IMG/VR virus record: IMGVR_UViG_3300046656_000250
Span: 1 to 39,245 of that record
DNA: 39,245 nt
Reading direction: 5' to 3' (one strand)
Source: a virus
This document shows, piece by piece, positions 17,333-24,852 of the stretch; the first letter of the stretch is position 1; each line of letters begins with the position of its first letter. The position numbers were made by a program, and so were the translations under genes. Under the pieces are notes generated by a model that did no database searches, was not told the DNA's origin, and saw nothing but the letters and a program-made list of their open reading frames with translations.

Positions 17333-19435
17333 ATGGCTGTTATCAATATATCCCCACCGTTCCCGTCGTTTTTCGATACCGACGGGTCGCCGTTAGAGGA
17401 TGGCCTCATCTACATCGGGCAAGCTAACCTTAACCCGACGATTGCAGCCAACCAGGTGCCAATCTACGCCGATTCGACGCTACTGGCGCCACTGGCTCAG
17501 CCGGTGCGAACTTTAGGTGGCTATCCAATCATTAACGGCGCGGCGACTAAGGTCTATGCTGGGGTGGGTGACTATTCAATCGTGGTGTATGACAAGCACG
17601 GTCGTTTAGTCTATGCTGCGCTCTCCAATAAGACCAAGTTCGGGTTGATTGACCTCTCTACTGACGTCACCGGCTTTTTACCGGCGTCGATGATTGAGTA
17701 CCCACCTACTTTGGCTGAGATCGCAGCTGGGGCCATTATCACCAACAAAAGCATCCCCTCGCACGACTATGGTGGGATCATCTACCCTATCCGCTACGGA
17801 TTTTTGCCGACGGCCTCGGCCGCGGCGAATGTCAACGCCTTAGCAACAGCCGCCTTGGTGTTGGCGCAAGCAACAACTATCAAAATTCGTGATGCCGTGG
17901 TTTACGCTGTCGACACTGGCACGATGCCTGAGGTGCATCTCACGCCTGGGGCGCATGACATTAACAATGTCATCAGTTGGCCCGCGTATGTCACCATCCG
18001 AGGTGATCGGACAATTATCCGTCAAACTGACGTCACGAAGGTTCATTTCACCACCGCCCCGTCGTACCGCGTCGAGATTGAAGGCATCACCTTTGTCGGG
18101 GGTAAGAACGCCTTTTGGGGTACAGGTGTCAACACGGATACTTCACGAGTGGTGTTGCGCCGCTGTAACTTCCAAACTGACAACTTGACTAACTACGCAG
18201 TATTAGTTGATACGCAGACCTGCAACACGCTGCTCGATGAGTGCTGGGTGATGAACTCGCCTTTGTTTGCTGATATCTACGGTGACTTCTGCGAGATCCG
18301 CAACTGCTGGGTCATCGGCTACTACAACGCCACTGGTCTGAAACCAGACAACACGGACAGCGTGGCAAATCACTGCCGCTACATGCGCATCTGCGGTGGT
18401 TCATGGGTGCCTGAGGCGGGGCCTGGGTTGTCAGTCAATACGCGTTGGATCAGCAATCGCGGCGGGTTTCTTTCCGTGGAGGACGTCCAGTTCGGTGGTG
18501 AGAACGCAGGTCTACCCACCATCTACGAATTCGGATCGGCGGTGGTTGTTGGACCCACCTTCTTAACGTTGTCTGGCGTGGTAGTTAAGAACTGCCAGTT
18601 ATCCTGCGGCCACCAATCGCGCGCTGACCGTGGCATCCTCATTTTGCAGGGCTCAGTGCCGTCGATAATCGACATCGAGGACGGTTTCGGTTCAGCAGCA
18701 ATCGCCAAGCTGATTAATGACAATGCGATGACCGCCCCCACCCTGGCGACGTGGCTGTTGACGAACATCTATAACACGAATGCGAAGATCAGCATCCGCA
18801 TCCGTGGGATGAACTACGAACCGGCAGTGACAACCATCTTGGGCGATCAGATGCCGGCGGCGCTGCTGCCATTCGCAAAGACTGATACAGCTTGTCGTGG
18901 CGTCAACCCGGGTTACAACCAGTTGGGTCCGATTAATACACCGATGCGGGAATACGATCCAGATTGGTCTGGCGTCGCAGCTTTGGCATTGAGTGCTGTA
19001 GCTGGTAAAGTTGAGGATATCGCCACAACTGCGTATCAAAATATGTTGTCGGTAACTAAGTCGGCTAACGGCGCAGTTGGCATGGCTTCTTGTATCATTG
19101 AAGTGGAAGTCAGCGCCGCTATAATATCCGCGGTGCCAGTATATACAGCAAACTCCGCGAAATTTCGCATCACATTAGTGGCTGGCGCGGCTAATGCTAT
19201 CACTGGTGTGATTACAACTCTTGATCAGAATAACATCGCGCAAGGCGGGGCTGGGCCTGGTAATGTCCTTGGGTTACAAATTCTTGCGGGGGCCACCGCC
19301 ACGTCAGCAACTATTCAAGTTCGAGCCAATGATGGTACGATGGTCAAAGGTTCAATAGCGTGGAACGCTAAAATGATTTCGGTGACAGCTAACAACAACA
19401 CTGACGGTAAGGTGTTCTCAATAGCAAGCTTCTAA
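17333..19435 (+). CDS. Tailspike with P22 gp9-type head-binding domain
   Basis: This is a 700-residue protein (P22 gp9 about 667). Residues about 8-100 match the P22 tailspike head-binding domain (FFDTDGSPLEDGLIYIGQAN, NPTIAANQVPIYAD, YSIVVYDKHGRLVY). Residues about 130-480 are likely a right-handed beta-helix with pectate-lyase-like repeats. From about residue 540 a separate beta domain begins. The beta-helix and tip would bind and possibly cleave the host surface polysaccharide. Base composition becomes more AT-rich over the last 400 bases, suggesting exchange of the receptor end. Confidence 0.88.
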   Translation: MAVINISPPFPSFFDTDGSPLEDGLIYIGQANLNPTIAANQVPIYADSTLLAPLAQPVRTLGGYPIINGAATKVYAGVGDYSIVVYDKHGRLVYAALSNKTKFGLIDLSTDVTGFLPASMIEYPPTLAEIAAGAIITNKSIPSHDYGGIIYPIRYGFLPTASAAANVNALATAALVLAQATTIKIRDAVVYAVDTGTMPEVHLTPGAHDINNVISWPAYVTIRGDRTIIRQTDVTKVHFTTAPSYRVEIEGITFVGGKNAFWGTGVNTDTSRVVLRRCNFQTDNLTNYAVLVDTQTCNTLLDECWVMNSPLFADIYGDFCEIRNCWVIGYYNATGLKPDNTDSVANHCRYMRICGGSWVPEAGPGLSVNTRWISNRGGFLSVEDVQFGGENAGLPTIYEFGSAVVVGPTFLTLSGVVVKNCQLSCGHQSRADRGILILQGSVPSIIDIEDGFGSAAIAKLINDNAMTAPTLATWLLTNIYNTNAKISIRIRGMNYEPAVTTILGDQMPAALLPFAKTDTACRGVNPGYNQLGPINTPMREYDPDWSGVAALALSAVAGKVEDIATTAYQNMLSVTKSANGAVGMASCIIEVEVSAAIISAVPVYTANSAKFRITLVAGAANAITGVITTLDQNNIAQGGAGPGNVLGLQILAGATATSATIQVRANDGTMVKGSIAWNAKMISVTANNNTDGKVFSIASF

Positions 19436-19438
19436 GGT

Positions 19439-19771
19439 GTGATGATGCTAAAAGAAATAATAACACAACATTGGCCTGAAGGATTGGTTGCAACTATGAC
19501 TGGATTACTTACATTTTTTAGTCGACGTGAATTAAAACGCAATGATGATCGGCATCTTGCGCATGAACAGCGCTTGAAGCAACTTGAAGGTGAGGTCATT
19601 ACGAAAAATGATTTTGACGAATTGCGCAGTTCAATGACAGCTTCAATGACTAACTTGGCTGATGGCATCGATCGACGCATGTCAAGTATGCATACTGAGA
19701 ATGTTGATACTTTGAATCGCATTCATACTCGTGTAGACGATCTTTGGAAGAGTCATCACTCAAAGCAGTAA
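19439..19771 (+). CDS. Small membrane/coiled-coil protein of the lysis region
   Basis: The protein has 110 residues from GTG 19439; the next codons are ATG ATG, so the true start is uncertain by two codons. Residues about 12-28 (WPEGLVATMTGLLTFF) form one short membrane segment, followed by a charged coiled coil to the end. Such small proteins often precede endolysin genes and may be holin-like or accessory. The gene is clearly more AT-rich than its neighbours, pointing to recent acquisition. Confidence 0.55.
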   Translation: MMMLKEIITQHWPEGLVATMTGLLTFFSRRELKRNDDRHLAHEQRLKQLEGEVITKNDFDELRSSMTASMTNLADGIDRRMSSMHTENVDTLNRIHTRVDDLWKSHHSKQ

Positions 19772-19776
19772 CTATT

Positions 19777-20256
19777 ATGAACACCAACGTCAAAGCTTTC
19801 CTCGATATGATCGCCTTCAGTGAAATCGGGCCTAAGTTGTTAGCGCGATCTGATAATGGCTACAACGTGTTGGTGGGCGGGGCTTTGTTTGATGACCGAG
19901 GCACCCCAGAGCTCTTTGACGACTATGCTGACCATCCTCGTAAGGTGGTAGCGTTAGGTCGTGGACTGAAATCTTCAGCTGCGGGCCGTTACCAGATTTT
20001 AACGCGATACTACGATGCTTATAAGAAGCTGCTGAGTTTGCCAGACTTCTCGCCGGCTTCGCAAGATGCTATTGCGGTGCAGATGATCAAGGAACAGCAC
20101 GCATTAGAGGATGTGGAAGCTGGCCGATTTGATGAGGCGGTCCATAAATGCCGTAACATCTGGGCGTCGCTGCCTGGTGCGGGCTACGGTCAGCACGAGA
20201 ACGACATTGCAGATTTGCGTAACGCTTATTCCTCAGCCGGTGGGCTCGTAGCATGA
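19777..20256 (+). CDS. Endolysin, lambda R-type lytic transglycosylase
   Basis: ATG 19777 gives 159 residues. The whole protein parallels lambda R: VKAFLDMIAFSEIG with catalytic Glu16, NGYNVLVGGALF, DDYADHPRKVVAL, SSAAGRYQILTRYYDAYKK, and CRNIWASLPGAGYGQHE. Family GH104 enzymes cut the MurNAc-GlcNAc bond and form a 1,6-anhydro end. No signal sequence is present, so release depends on a holin. The stop overlaps the next start (ATGA). Confidence 0.93.
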   Translation: MNTNVKAFLDMIAFSEIGPKLLARSDNGYNVLVGGALFDDRGTPELFDDYADHPRKVVALGRGLKSSAAGRYQILTRYYDAYKKLLSLPDFSPASQDAIAVQMIKEQHALEDVEAGRFDEAVHKCRNIWASLPGAGYGQHENDIADLRNAYSSAGGLVA

Positions 20257-20570
20257 ACTACACCAAATTACTCATGGTGGTTGCGCTGGTGGTTGTCATC
20301 TTAATGGCGGCCACCATGCTTACCAAACGTGATCGCTCCTCAGCTAGTGCGATCAATCTCGAAGACTTATTGCTGGGTGATGATGGGAAGCTTAGCAAAG
20401 CTGCAGCCGTCATGATGGGTGCGTTCGCAATGACAACGTGGTTGATGGTTTATCTAGCTTTGAATAATAAGATGACCGAGGGGTATCTAGCCATCTACGT
20501 AGGTGCCTGGATTGCCCCAACGGTCACACGTTTGATTATCGTCAAACCCACGCCTGGAACTGCGCCATGA
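20253..20570 (+). CDS. Putative holin
   Basis: This is a 105-residue protein with three hydrophobic stretches: about residues 5-23 (KLLMVVALVVVILMAATML), 51-70 (AAVMMGAFAMTTWLMVYLAL) and 78-95. The short, highly hydrophobic form and the place between endolysin and Rz fit a holin controlling lysis timing. No specific holin family was recognised. It overlaps both neighbours by four bases. Confidence 0.7.
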   Translation: MNYTKLLMVVALVVVILMAATMLTKRDRSSASAINLEDLLLGDDGKLSKAAAVMMGAFAMTTWLMVYLALNNKMTEGYLAIYVGAWIAPTVTRLIIVKPTPGTAP

Positions 20571-21013
20571 ATACTACCATAGTCTATTTGCTTGTTTGCC
20601 TAGGTGTTTTCGGTGCTGGGTTCGCCACTGGCCATCACATGAAAACAGTAAGCGACAACGCGGCAATCGTCAAGCAAGCGGTGAAGGTCGCCAAGATCGA
20701 CGCCAAAAATGAAATTCAAGTGGAGAAGCAAGATGACTCAGATAAGCTTAAGATCCGCCAACTGGAAGACGACCTCAGCGCTGCTCGTCGTGCTACCGCT
20801 GTGCAGCGCGTGCCAAAGCCTGCCGTCACAAAGTGCGTGCCCAGCGCCGAAGCCCATGCCCCAGCTCGTGCAGCAGGCGACGCCACTAGAGAATCAGCTG
20901 ACCGCTATGAAGAAGCGTATCGCACATTTCGAGACGACCTCCTCGTCGCCGGCGCCGTAGCCGAGCAGCTGCGCCTGCAGGTGCTTGCCTGCCAGGCACA
21001 GTGGCCTAAGTAG
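20567..21013 (+). CDS. i-spanin, Rz-like
   Basis: This is a 148-residue protein with an N-terminal membrane anchor (residues about 4-21, TIVYLLVCLGVFGAGFAT) and a long charged periplasmic coiled coil, the usual i-spanin layout. It would link the inner membrane to the Rz1 lipoprotein and fuse membranes in the last lysis step. A complete Rz1 gene is embedded in another frame at 20733-20960. Confidence 0.85.
   Translation: MNTTIVYLLVCLGVFGAGFATGHHMKTVSDNAAIVKQAVKVAKIDAKNEIQVEKQDDSDKLKIRQLEDDLSAARRATAVQRVPKPAVTKCVPSAEAHAPARAAGDATRESADRYEEAYRTFRDDLLVAGAVAEQLRLQVLACQAQWPK
20733..20960 (+). CDS. o-spanin lipoprotein, Rz1-like, embedded in Rz
   Basis: ATG 20733, preceded by GGAG at 20722-20725, gives 75 residues entirely inside the Rz gene in the +1 frame. 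Residues 12-26 are a lipoprotein signal (KTTSALLVVLPLCSA) with probable modified Cys27; the -3 residue is Cys, a slightly unusual lipobox. A proline-containing mature part follows (PSQSACPAPKPMPQL), as in other Rz1 proteins. It would sit on the inner face of the outer membrane. Confidence 0.8.
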   Translation: MTQISLRSANWKTTSALLVVLPLCSACQSLPSQSACPAPKPMPQLVQQATPLENQLTAMKKRIAHFETTSSSPAP

Positions 21014-21133
21014 GCCTGCAGCAGTTAAATCTAACATAGGTTGCTGCCTAGTCTGCTTGTAGGACATAGCCTAACATAGGGCGTAGGACTGCGATTACCT
21101 CGGGGCTTCGTATGCAATCCTACAGCGTGCCGC
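21014..21133. terminator. Convergent intergenic region with direct repeats and a hairpin
   Basis: The plus and minus gene blocks meet here. CTAACATAGG occurs twice, at 21031-21040 and 21071-21080. GTAGGACTGC (21083-21092) pairs with GCAATCCTAC (21114-21123) with one mismatch around a 21-base loop, giving a symmetrical structure readable from both strands. No long T run follows. It probably limits read-through between the convergent transcripts. Confidence 0.45.
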
Positions 21134-21607
21134 TTATGTTAACTGCTCCCAGACCCGCCCGGCCTGGACCCACAGCTCCCGCGCTGCAGTATGTGGGTAC
21201 TCCTCCACAAAAACGATCCGCCCACATGAGGTATTGAGCAGCAGCTTCACACAGGTGATGCACGGCGAGGCTGTTACATAACAGGTGTGGATGGCATAGA
21301 CGTCGCGGCACTGCAGCAGGGCATTCTGCTCAGCATGGATGGCCTGACACCCATCCAAGTTGGTGCCGCTTGGGCTACTGGCGCCAGGGCAAGCTGTTGG
21401 GTAGAGCGTCATCGGCCCCTCCCCTACATCCACCAGCTCAGGTTCATTGCAGTGCGGTTGCCCAGCCGCCACCCCGTTGTAGCCTGTCGCCAGCACGTGG
21501 CCCCGAGCGTTGATCAGCACACACCCCACCTGCCGACGGCAGCAGGTGGCGCGCTTCGCGGTGACTTGGGCCAGCTCCAGCGCCCATTGGTCTTTGCTAG
21601 GACGCAT
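21134..21607 (-). CDS. dCMP deaminase
   Basis: This is a 157-residue protein with GGGAG eight bases ahead of ATG 21607. The zinc-dependent cytidine-deaminase core is complete: HAE at 91-93 (His91, Glu93) and PCITC at 115-119 (Cys116, Cys119). ATGYNG at 40-45 is typical of dCMP deaminases. It converts dCMP to dUMP. It is the last gene of a five-gene coupled operon and overlaps the hydroxymethylase-like gene by 11 bases. In T4 the analogous enzyme works beside dCMP hydroxymethylase and balances pyrimidine pools. Confidence 0.92.
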   Translation of the reverse strand: MRPSKDQWALELAQVTAKRATCCRRQVGCVLINARGHVLATGYNGVAAGQPHCNEPELVDVGEGPMTLYPTACPGASSPSGTNLDGCQAIHAEQNALLQCRDVYAIHTCYVTASPCITCVKLLLNTSCGRIVFVEEYPHTAARELWVQAGRVWEQLT

Positions 21608-22397
21608 TTTGGCGCTCCCACCAACGCAGGATGTGGCCAGGCTTGGTATCTCGGAGGTCCCGTAGCCACTCTAAGCAACTGTCCTCATCGCGCCAGAGGA
21701 ACTTCGGTGTGTCAGCTTGTGGCAACGGGTCTTGATCAGTCAAGCAGTTGAACGCCGCCTCCCAGTTGTCTTGGTAAAGGTGGCTTGAGGCTGCGGTGAG
21801 ATACAGGATGCCTGGCTGCACAAAGTCGGCCGTCAACCTGGTCTTGTTTAGCAGCGCACAGATATAGTGGCCCAGCATCGCGAAGTTGAAGACATCATAC
21901 GGCACGCCAAGCCACAGGTCTGAGCTCCGCATGAAGACATGCATGTTCAACTTTTCATCGCGGATCGAGGCAAAAATCGCCACCGTGCAGGGTACATCTT
22001 TAGTCGTTGGTGGATTCTCACGCCAGATCGTGAGCCCAGCTTGGCGTGACATTCGGTCGGCGTTGAGCTTGTCGATTACATACGGCAGCTGTGCCAGAAT
22101 CTTCGGGCCATAGGCGCCGAAGAAACGCTCGCCATCATCCGAAAATTCTGCAATGCGGCTGTTGTAGGGTGAGATGGTCGCCACCCGGTCATCCCCGGTG
22201 AGAATCCAATAAGCCTCAGCTGCCATAAATTGGTAGCTGAGCTGACGTTTCTCCACGCGTAGCACCGGCTGTTGCATGTTGACCTCTAGTGTGCGCTGCG
22301 GCAACTCCTTGGTAAGCCTGCCACGCGGCGCTACAGTGAGGCCACGCGCCATGGTTTCATCAAGCGCAGTTAACCAAATTTGTGAAAAGTCTTTCAT
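21597..22397 (-). CDS. Thymidylate synthase-like enzyme, probable dCMP hydroxymethylase
   Basis: This is a 266-residue ThyA-fold protein, AGGAG eight bases before ATG 22397. Visible sites are Glu61 (AEAYWILTGDD), catalytic Cys137 (KDVPCTV), RSSD at 157-160, and HLY at 206-208. In thymidylate synthase the loop after the RSxD motif reads LGLPFN; here it is LGVPYD, so Asp168 replaces the Asn that selects uracil. In T4 gp42 the same Asn-to-Asp change marks dCMP hydroxymethylase. It would add hydroxymethyl to C5 of dCMP using methylene-tetrahydrofolate. Start overlaps the kinase stop (ATGA). A dUMP enzyme remains possible but less likely. Confidence 0.8.
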   Translation of the reverse strand: MKDFSQIWLTALDETMARGLTVAPRGRLTKELPQRTLEVNMQQPVLRVEKRQLSYQFMAAEAYWILTGDDRVATISPYNSRIAEFSDDGERFFGAYGPKILAQLPYVIDKLNADRMSRQAGLTIWRENPPTTKDVPCTVAIFASIRDEKLNMHVFMRSSDLWLGVPYDVFNFAMLGHYICALLNKTRLTADFVQPGILYLTAASSHLYQDNWEAAFNCLTDQDPLPQADTPKFLWRDEDSCLEWLRDLRDTKPGHILRWWERQNAS

Positions 22398-23305
22398 CGG
22401 TGTGCTCCTATGAAGTCAAATAGTTGATAACGCAGGTGGGAGTTGAAGCGTTTGTGGTGCTGTGGGTGCGGCACCTCGACGGCGCGGATCTTCAACCGAT
22501 AGAGTTCCGCCGCCGCCTTCGCGCCCAGCGCAATGACTTGACCAGGTCGGGCGTGCAAGAACTCGAGGTTTTGATCGGCGTTGATCCACAGCAGCTCACC
22601 TTCTGGAACCATCGCGGCGTCAAGCTGGTCCGTGAGCCAGCGGCTGCAGCCCTCGCCTGAGAAGGAGCCGAAAGGCCACTGGTACCACGGGTCTTGGTCC
22701 TTGCGCTCGGCAAAGCCCTCGCCCACCAGCACGGTGGGGGCGTCCCAGCTGCCGGCTGAGGCGAGGTACAGCGGGTGCTGATCATGCCGGTAGCGCTCAA
22801 TGTCTGGGATCAGGGTGTACTCCACGCTGCCGTCGGTGTAGTCGTAGGTTACCACCGGCAGCTGACACGGCTGGTCGCGATAGGTCTGGTGGACCTGCTT
22901 CAGCTGCGCGGTAGTCTTGAGGTACTCCTGACCTTTCCGCTTGAGAAAGTTAGCTTCTGCCGTTTCGTAACCCGGGTCACACAGCACCATCACGGCGCCG
23001 CAGCGCAGTGCTAAACGTTCGAGCATCCGCCGGCACGCGCCCGTGAGGCGATCTTGACCTTCACGAAAGGCCTCGCCGTAGGGGGTCTCGCTGAACCACG
23101 AGCGGTCGAAGACCACATCTTCGTGGCCGAGCAGCGCCGGCAACATGGCCTCGACGTAGAGTCGCCCCAGCCCGTGCTTGATGTGCGGCAGGTTGTTGAA
23201 GTGCACGTAGGTGGCGCCAGTCATGGTGGCGTACTCACGGGCGGCGGTAGTCTTACCGGAGCCGTCGCAACCTTCAAAGATGGTCAGCTTCTTAGATGTT
23301 TTCAT
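22394..23305 (-). CDS. Nucleotide kinase fused to a uracil-DNA-glycosylase-like domain
   Basis: ATG 23305, with GAGGA upstream, gives 303 residues; a longer frame from 23395 would run over the MazG gene and has no site. Residues 10-20 contain the P-loop GCDGSGKT (12-19), and DRS at 67-69 fits a thymidylate-kinase-type dNMP kinase. Residues about 188-303 look like a family 4/5 uracil-glycosylase fold: TVLVGEGFAE (191-200), FSGEGCSRWL, VIALGAKAAAEL (257-268) and VPHP (278-281). The kinase may phosphorylate hydroxymethyl-dCMP as T4 gp1 does. The second domain could recognise or remove a base, or act as a nucleotide-binding scaffold. Confidence 0.78.
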   Translation of the reverse strand: MKTSKKLTIFEGCDGSGKTTAAREYATMTGATYVHFNNLPHIKHGLGRLYVEAMLPALLGHEDVVFDRSWFSETPYGEAFREGQDRLTGACRRMLERLALRCGAVMVLCDPGYETAEANFLKRKGQEYLKTTAQLKQVHQTYRDQPCQLPVVTYDYTDGSVEYTLIPDIERYRHDQHPLYLASAGSWDAPTVLVGEGFAERKDQDPWYQWPFGSFSGEGCSRWLTDQLDAAMVPEGELLWINADQNLEFLHARPGQVIALGAKAAAELYRLKIRAVEVPHPQHHKRFNSHLRYQLFDFIGAHR

Positions 23306-23883
23306 TTGATCGTCCTCGTGGTGGTGTCGAAGTAGTTGGGGCTGATGACCATGCCGGCGGCCAGCAGCGTGGCTTGGTGACAGGGCGCCAGCCAACCCGG
23401 TGGCTTCACGACGTCGAGCGTCGATTGGCGCTTGGACTGGCTGAGGTCGGTGGCTCGGACCTTCGCCATGTTGGCACGTTGGACCTCAGCCCAGAGCTGC
23501 TCCCACGGCAGGCCCATCATCAGGGCGGTGCCGTGCACCACGTAGGCCAGGTCCACCAGGGCATCCGCAGCCTTGGCCAGGTCTTGGGCGTTGACCGCTT
23601 CTTTGAACTCATCAAGCTCCTCCTGCATGAAGTCCACGCGGAATTGGGTGGCTTTGCTGTCGAGGAAAGCCGGTGCCGAAGCCATCGGGATGTCGAACTT
23701 CTGTTGAAAGGCGAGGACATCTTTATTGTCACTTTGTTGCTGTAAGCGCAGCACGGTATAGCCGTCAGCTCGCTTCAACCACGTACCGACTGCGATTGAC
23801 TTGCCAGTGTGGTCTTCCACCTCAACAAATTCGCAACCATCTGGGCCGGGCGGCCCGGTAAATACAAAGTCGATGTGGTTCAT
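23302..23883 (-). CDS. MazG-like nucleotide pyrophosphohydrolase
   Basis: This is a 193-residue protein. Residues 87-92 (QEELDE, with Glu88, Glu89, Glu92) and ADALVDLAYV at 106-115 (Asp107, Asp111) form the metal site of the all-alpha NTP-pyrophosphatase family. VVKPPGW at 158-164 is a tail motif of the phage branch. The N-terminal 45 residues (TGPPGPDGCEFVEVED) are a separate small module. It would split a dNTP to dNMP and pyrophosphate. In this operon dCTP is the expected substrate, the job of T4 gp56, although a dUTP or dGTP role cannot be excluded. Overlaps both neighbours by ATGA. Confidence 0.82.
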   Translation of the reverse strand: MNHIDFVFTGPPGPDGCEFVEVEDHTGKSIAVGTWLKRADGYTVLRLQQQSDNKDVLAFQQKFDIPMASAPAFLDSKATQFRVDFMQEELDEFKEAVNAQDLAKAADALVDLAYVVHGTALMMGLPWEQLWAEVQRANMAKVRATDLSQSKRQSTLDVVKPPGWLAPCHQATLLAAGMVISPNYFDTTTRTIK

Positions 23884-24683
23884 TTTTTAGGTTTCCTGCA
23901 GATCCAAAGGTTGTTGCGCGCATGATCGGGATAGAGTGGCCCGAAGATGTTGCTGATCGCATCGTTGTCGAAGTACTCGGCCAGTTCTACCGCGACGCTG
24001 CGAATCGACTTCACAAATTCATCGGTGTACTTCTCTGGCTTCGATTTCTTGATGTGCTTGATGTGCTTGATGTCCATGAAGGTACCGAATCGCTGTTCCA
24101 CGATAAATCCCGCCTTCTCCGTCGCTTTCTGGAGCTCCGGCACGGTGTACTCGTGGATGTGGTTCGCTGCGTGGCGTACGCCGTCGTACACCGGCGTCGA
24201 CATGAGCATCACCCCGCCTGGCTTAAGGCAGGCGAAGCAGGCTTTCAAGAAGTTCGTGCCGTGCACGGCCTTCATGTGCTCGATCACCTCCAGGTGCACC
24301 ACGACATCGAACCCGCCTGGGTGGGTAACATGATCTTTGTCCCACTTCTTATCGAGCAGCTCCTTGTACCGCTCCACGAAGTTGAACTCACCGAGAAATT
24401 GGAGCCGTTGGGACCCGCTGGGTTTCAGCTTGTTCAGATCCACCCCTGTGTAGTGGCCCACGTGTGCCGCCGCGCCGCCGGTGAGGATCTTGCTGAGCGG
24501 CTTATCTTCGCCGCAGCCGATTTCCAGCACCGTGTCCTTGATGCCGATGAACCGGCGGGCGAAACTCCACCGGAAGAAGTGCGCCGAGTAATCCCGGTGC
24601 AGTGTCCGACCGTGGCCTGCCTCATGTAGTTGGGTGGTGTCGTAATCGCGTTGATCGCGTTGAATCTCTTTAGTCTTGGGCAT
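23880..24683 (-). CDS. Class I SAM-dependent methyltransferase
   Basis: I choose ATG 24683, with GGAAGAG just upstream, giving 267 residues; an upstream ATG at 24704 has no site. Motif I is VLEIGCGEDKPLS and the acidic end of strand 2 is GVDLNKL. VVHLEVIEHM and LKPGGVMLMSTP are motifs II and III of a UbiE/COQ5-like enzyme. There is no DNA-methyltransferase catalytic DPPY or PCQ motif. It is translationally coupled to the MazG-like gene and begins the nucleotide operon. It may act on a modified nucleotide or on a protein; the substrate is unknown. Confidence 0.75.
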   Translation of the reverse strand: MPKTKEIQRDQRDYDTTQLHEAGHGRTLHRDYSAHFFRWSFARRFIGIKDTVLEIGCGEDKPLSKILTGGAAAHVGHYTGVDLNKLKPSGSQRLQFLGEFNFVERYKELLDKKWDKDHVTHPGGFDVVVHLEVIEHMKAVHGTNFLKACFACLKPGGVMLMSTPVYDGVRHAANHIHEYTVPELQKATEKAGFIVEQRFGTFMDIKHIKHIKKSKPEKYTDEFVKSIRSVAVELAEYFDNDAISNIFGPLYPDHARNNLWICRKPKK

Positions 24684-24834
24684 GGCTCTTCCCCCACAGC
24701 ACATCAGCTGTGCGTACGCCGCGGTGAGGTCGAACGAATTGCAACCACTTCACAAATTTGTGGTAGTTGCTAATTCGGACAGCTTGTGCGCGGCGCACAG
24801 CCTGTTCGACTCGGGTTAATCTTGGTTGACTCAT
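24670..24834 (-). CDS. Small basic protein ahead of the methyltransferase
   Basis: ATG 24834 with GGAGAG close upstream gives 54 residues, rich in Arg and Lys (RVEQAVRRAQAVRIS, then KFVKWLQFVRPHRG). Its end overlaps the methyltransferase start by 14 bases, which suggests coupled translation. A basic amphipathic helix is likely. No family is recognised. Confidence 0.6.
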   Translation of the reverse strand: MSQPRLTRVEQAVRRAQAVRISNYHKFVKWLQFVRPHRGVRTADVLWGKSHAQD

Positions 24835-24852
24835 CTTGCTCTCCGAAATAGG

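Noticed and set aside
21287-21751. Plus-strand frame of 154 codons opposite dCMP deaminase
   Set aside because: Shadow of genes with complete catalytic motifs on the other strand.
23302-23883. MazG-like gene as a MazZ-type enzyme of a 2-aminoadenine (Z) genome
   Set aside because: No PurZ-like adenylosuccinate synthetase or DatZ-like gene was found in the window; neighbours point to cytosine metabolism.
23922-24629. Plus-strand frame of 235 codons opposite the methyltransferase gene
   Set aside because: Antisense shadow; the minus strand has clear SAM-methyltransferase motifs and coupled neighbours.
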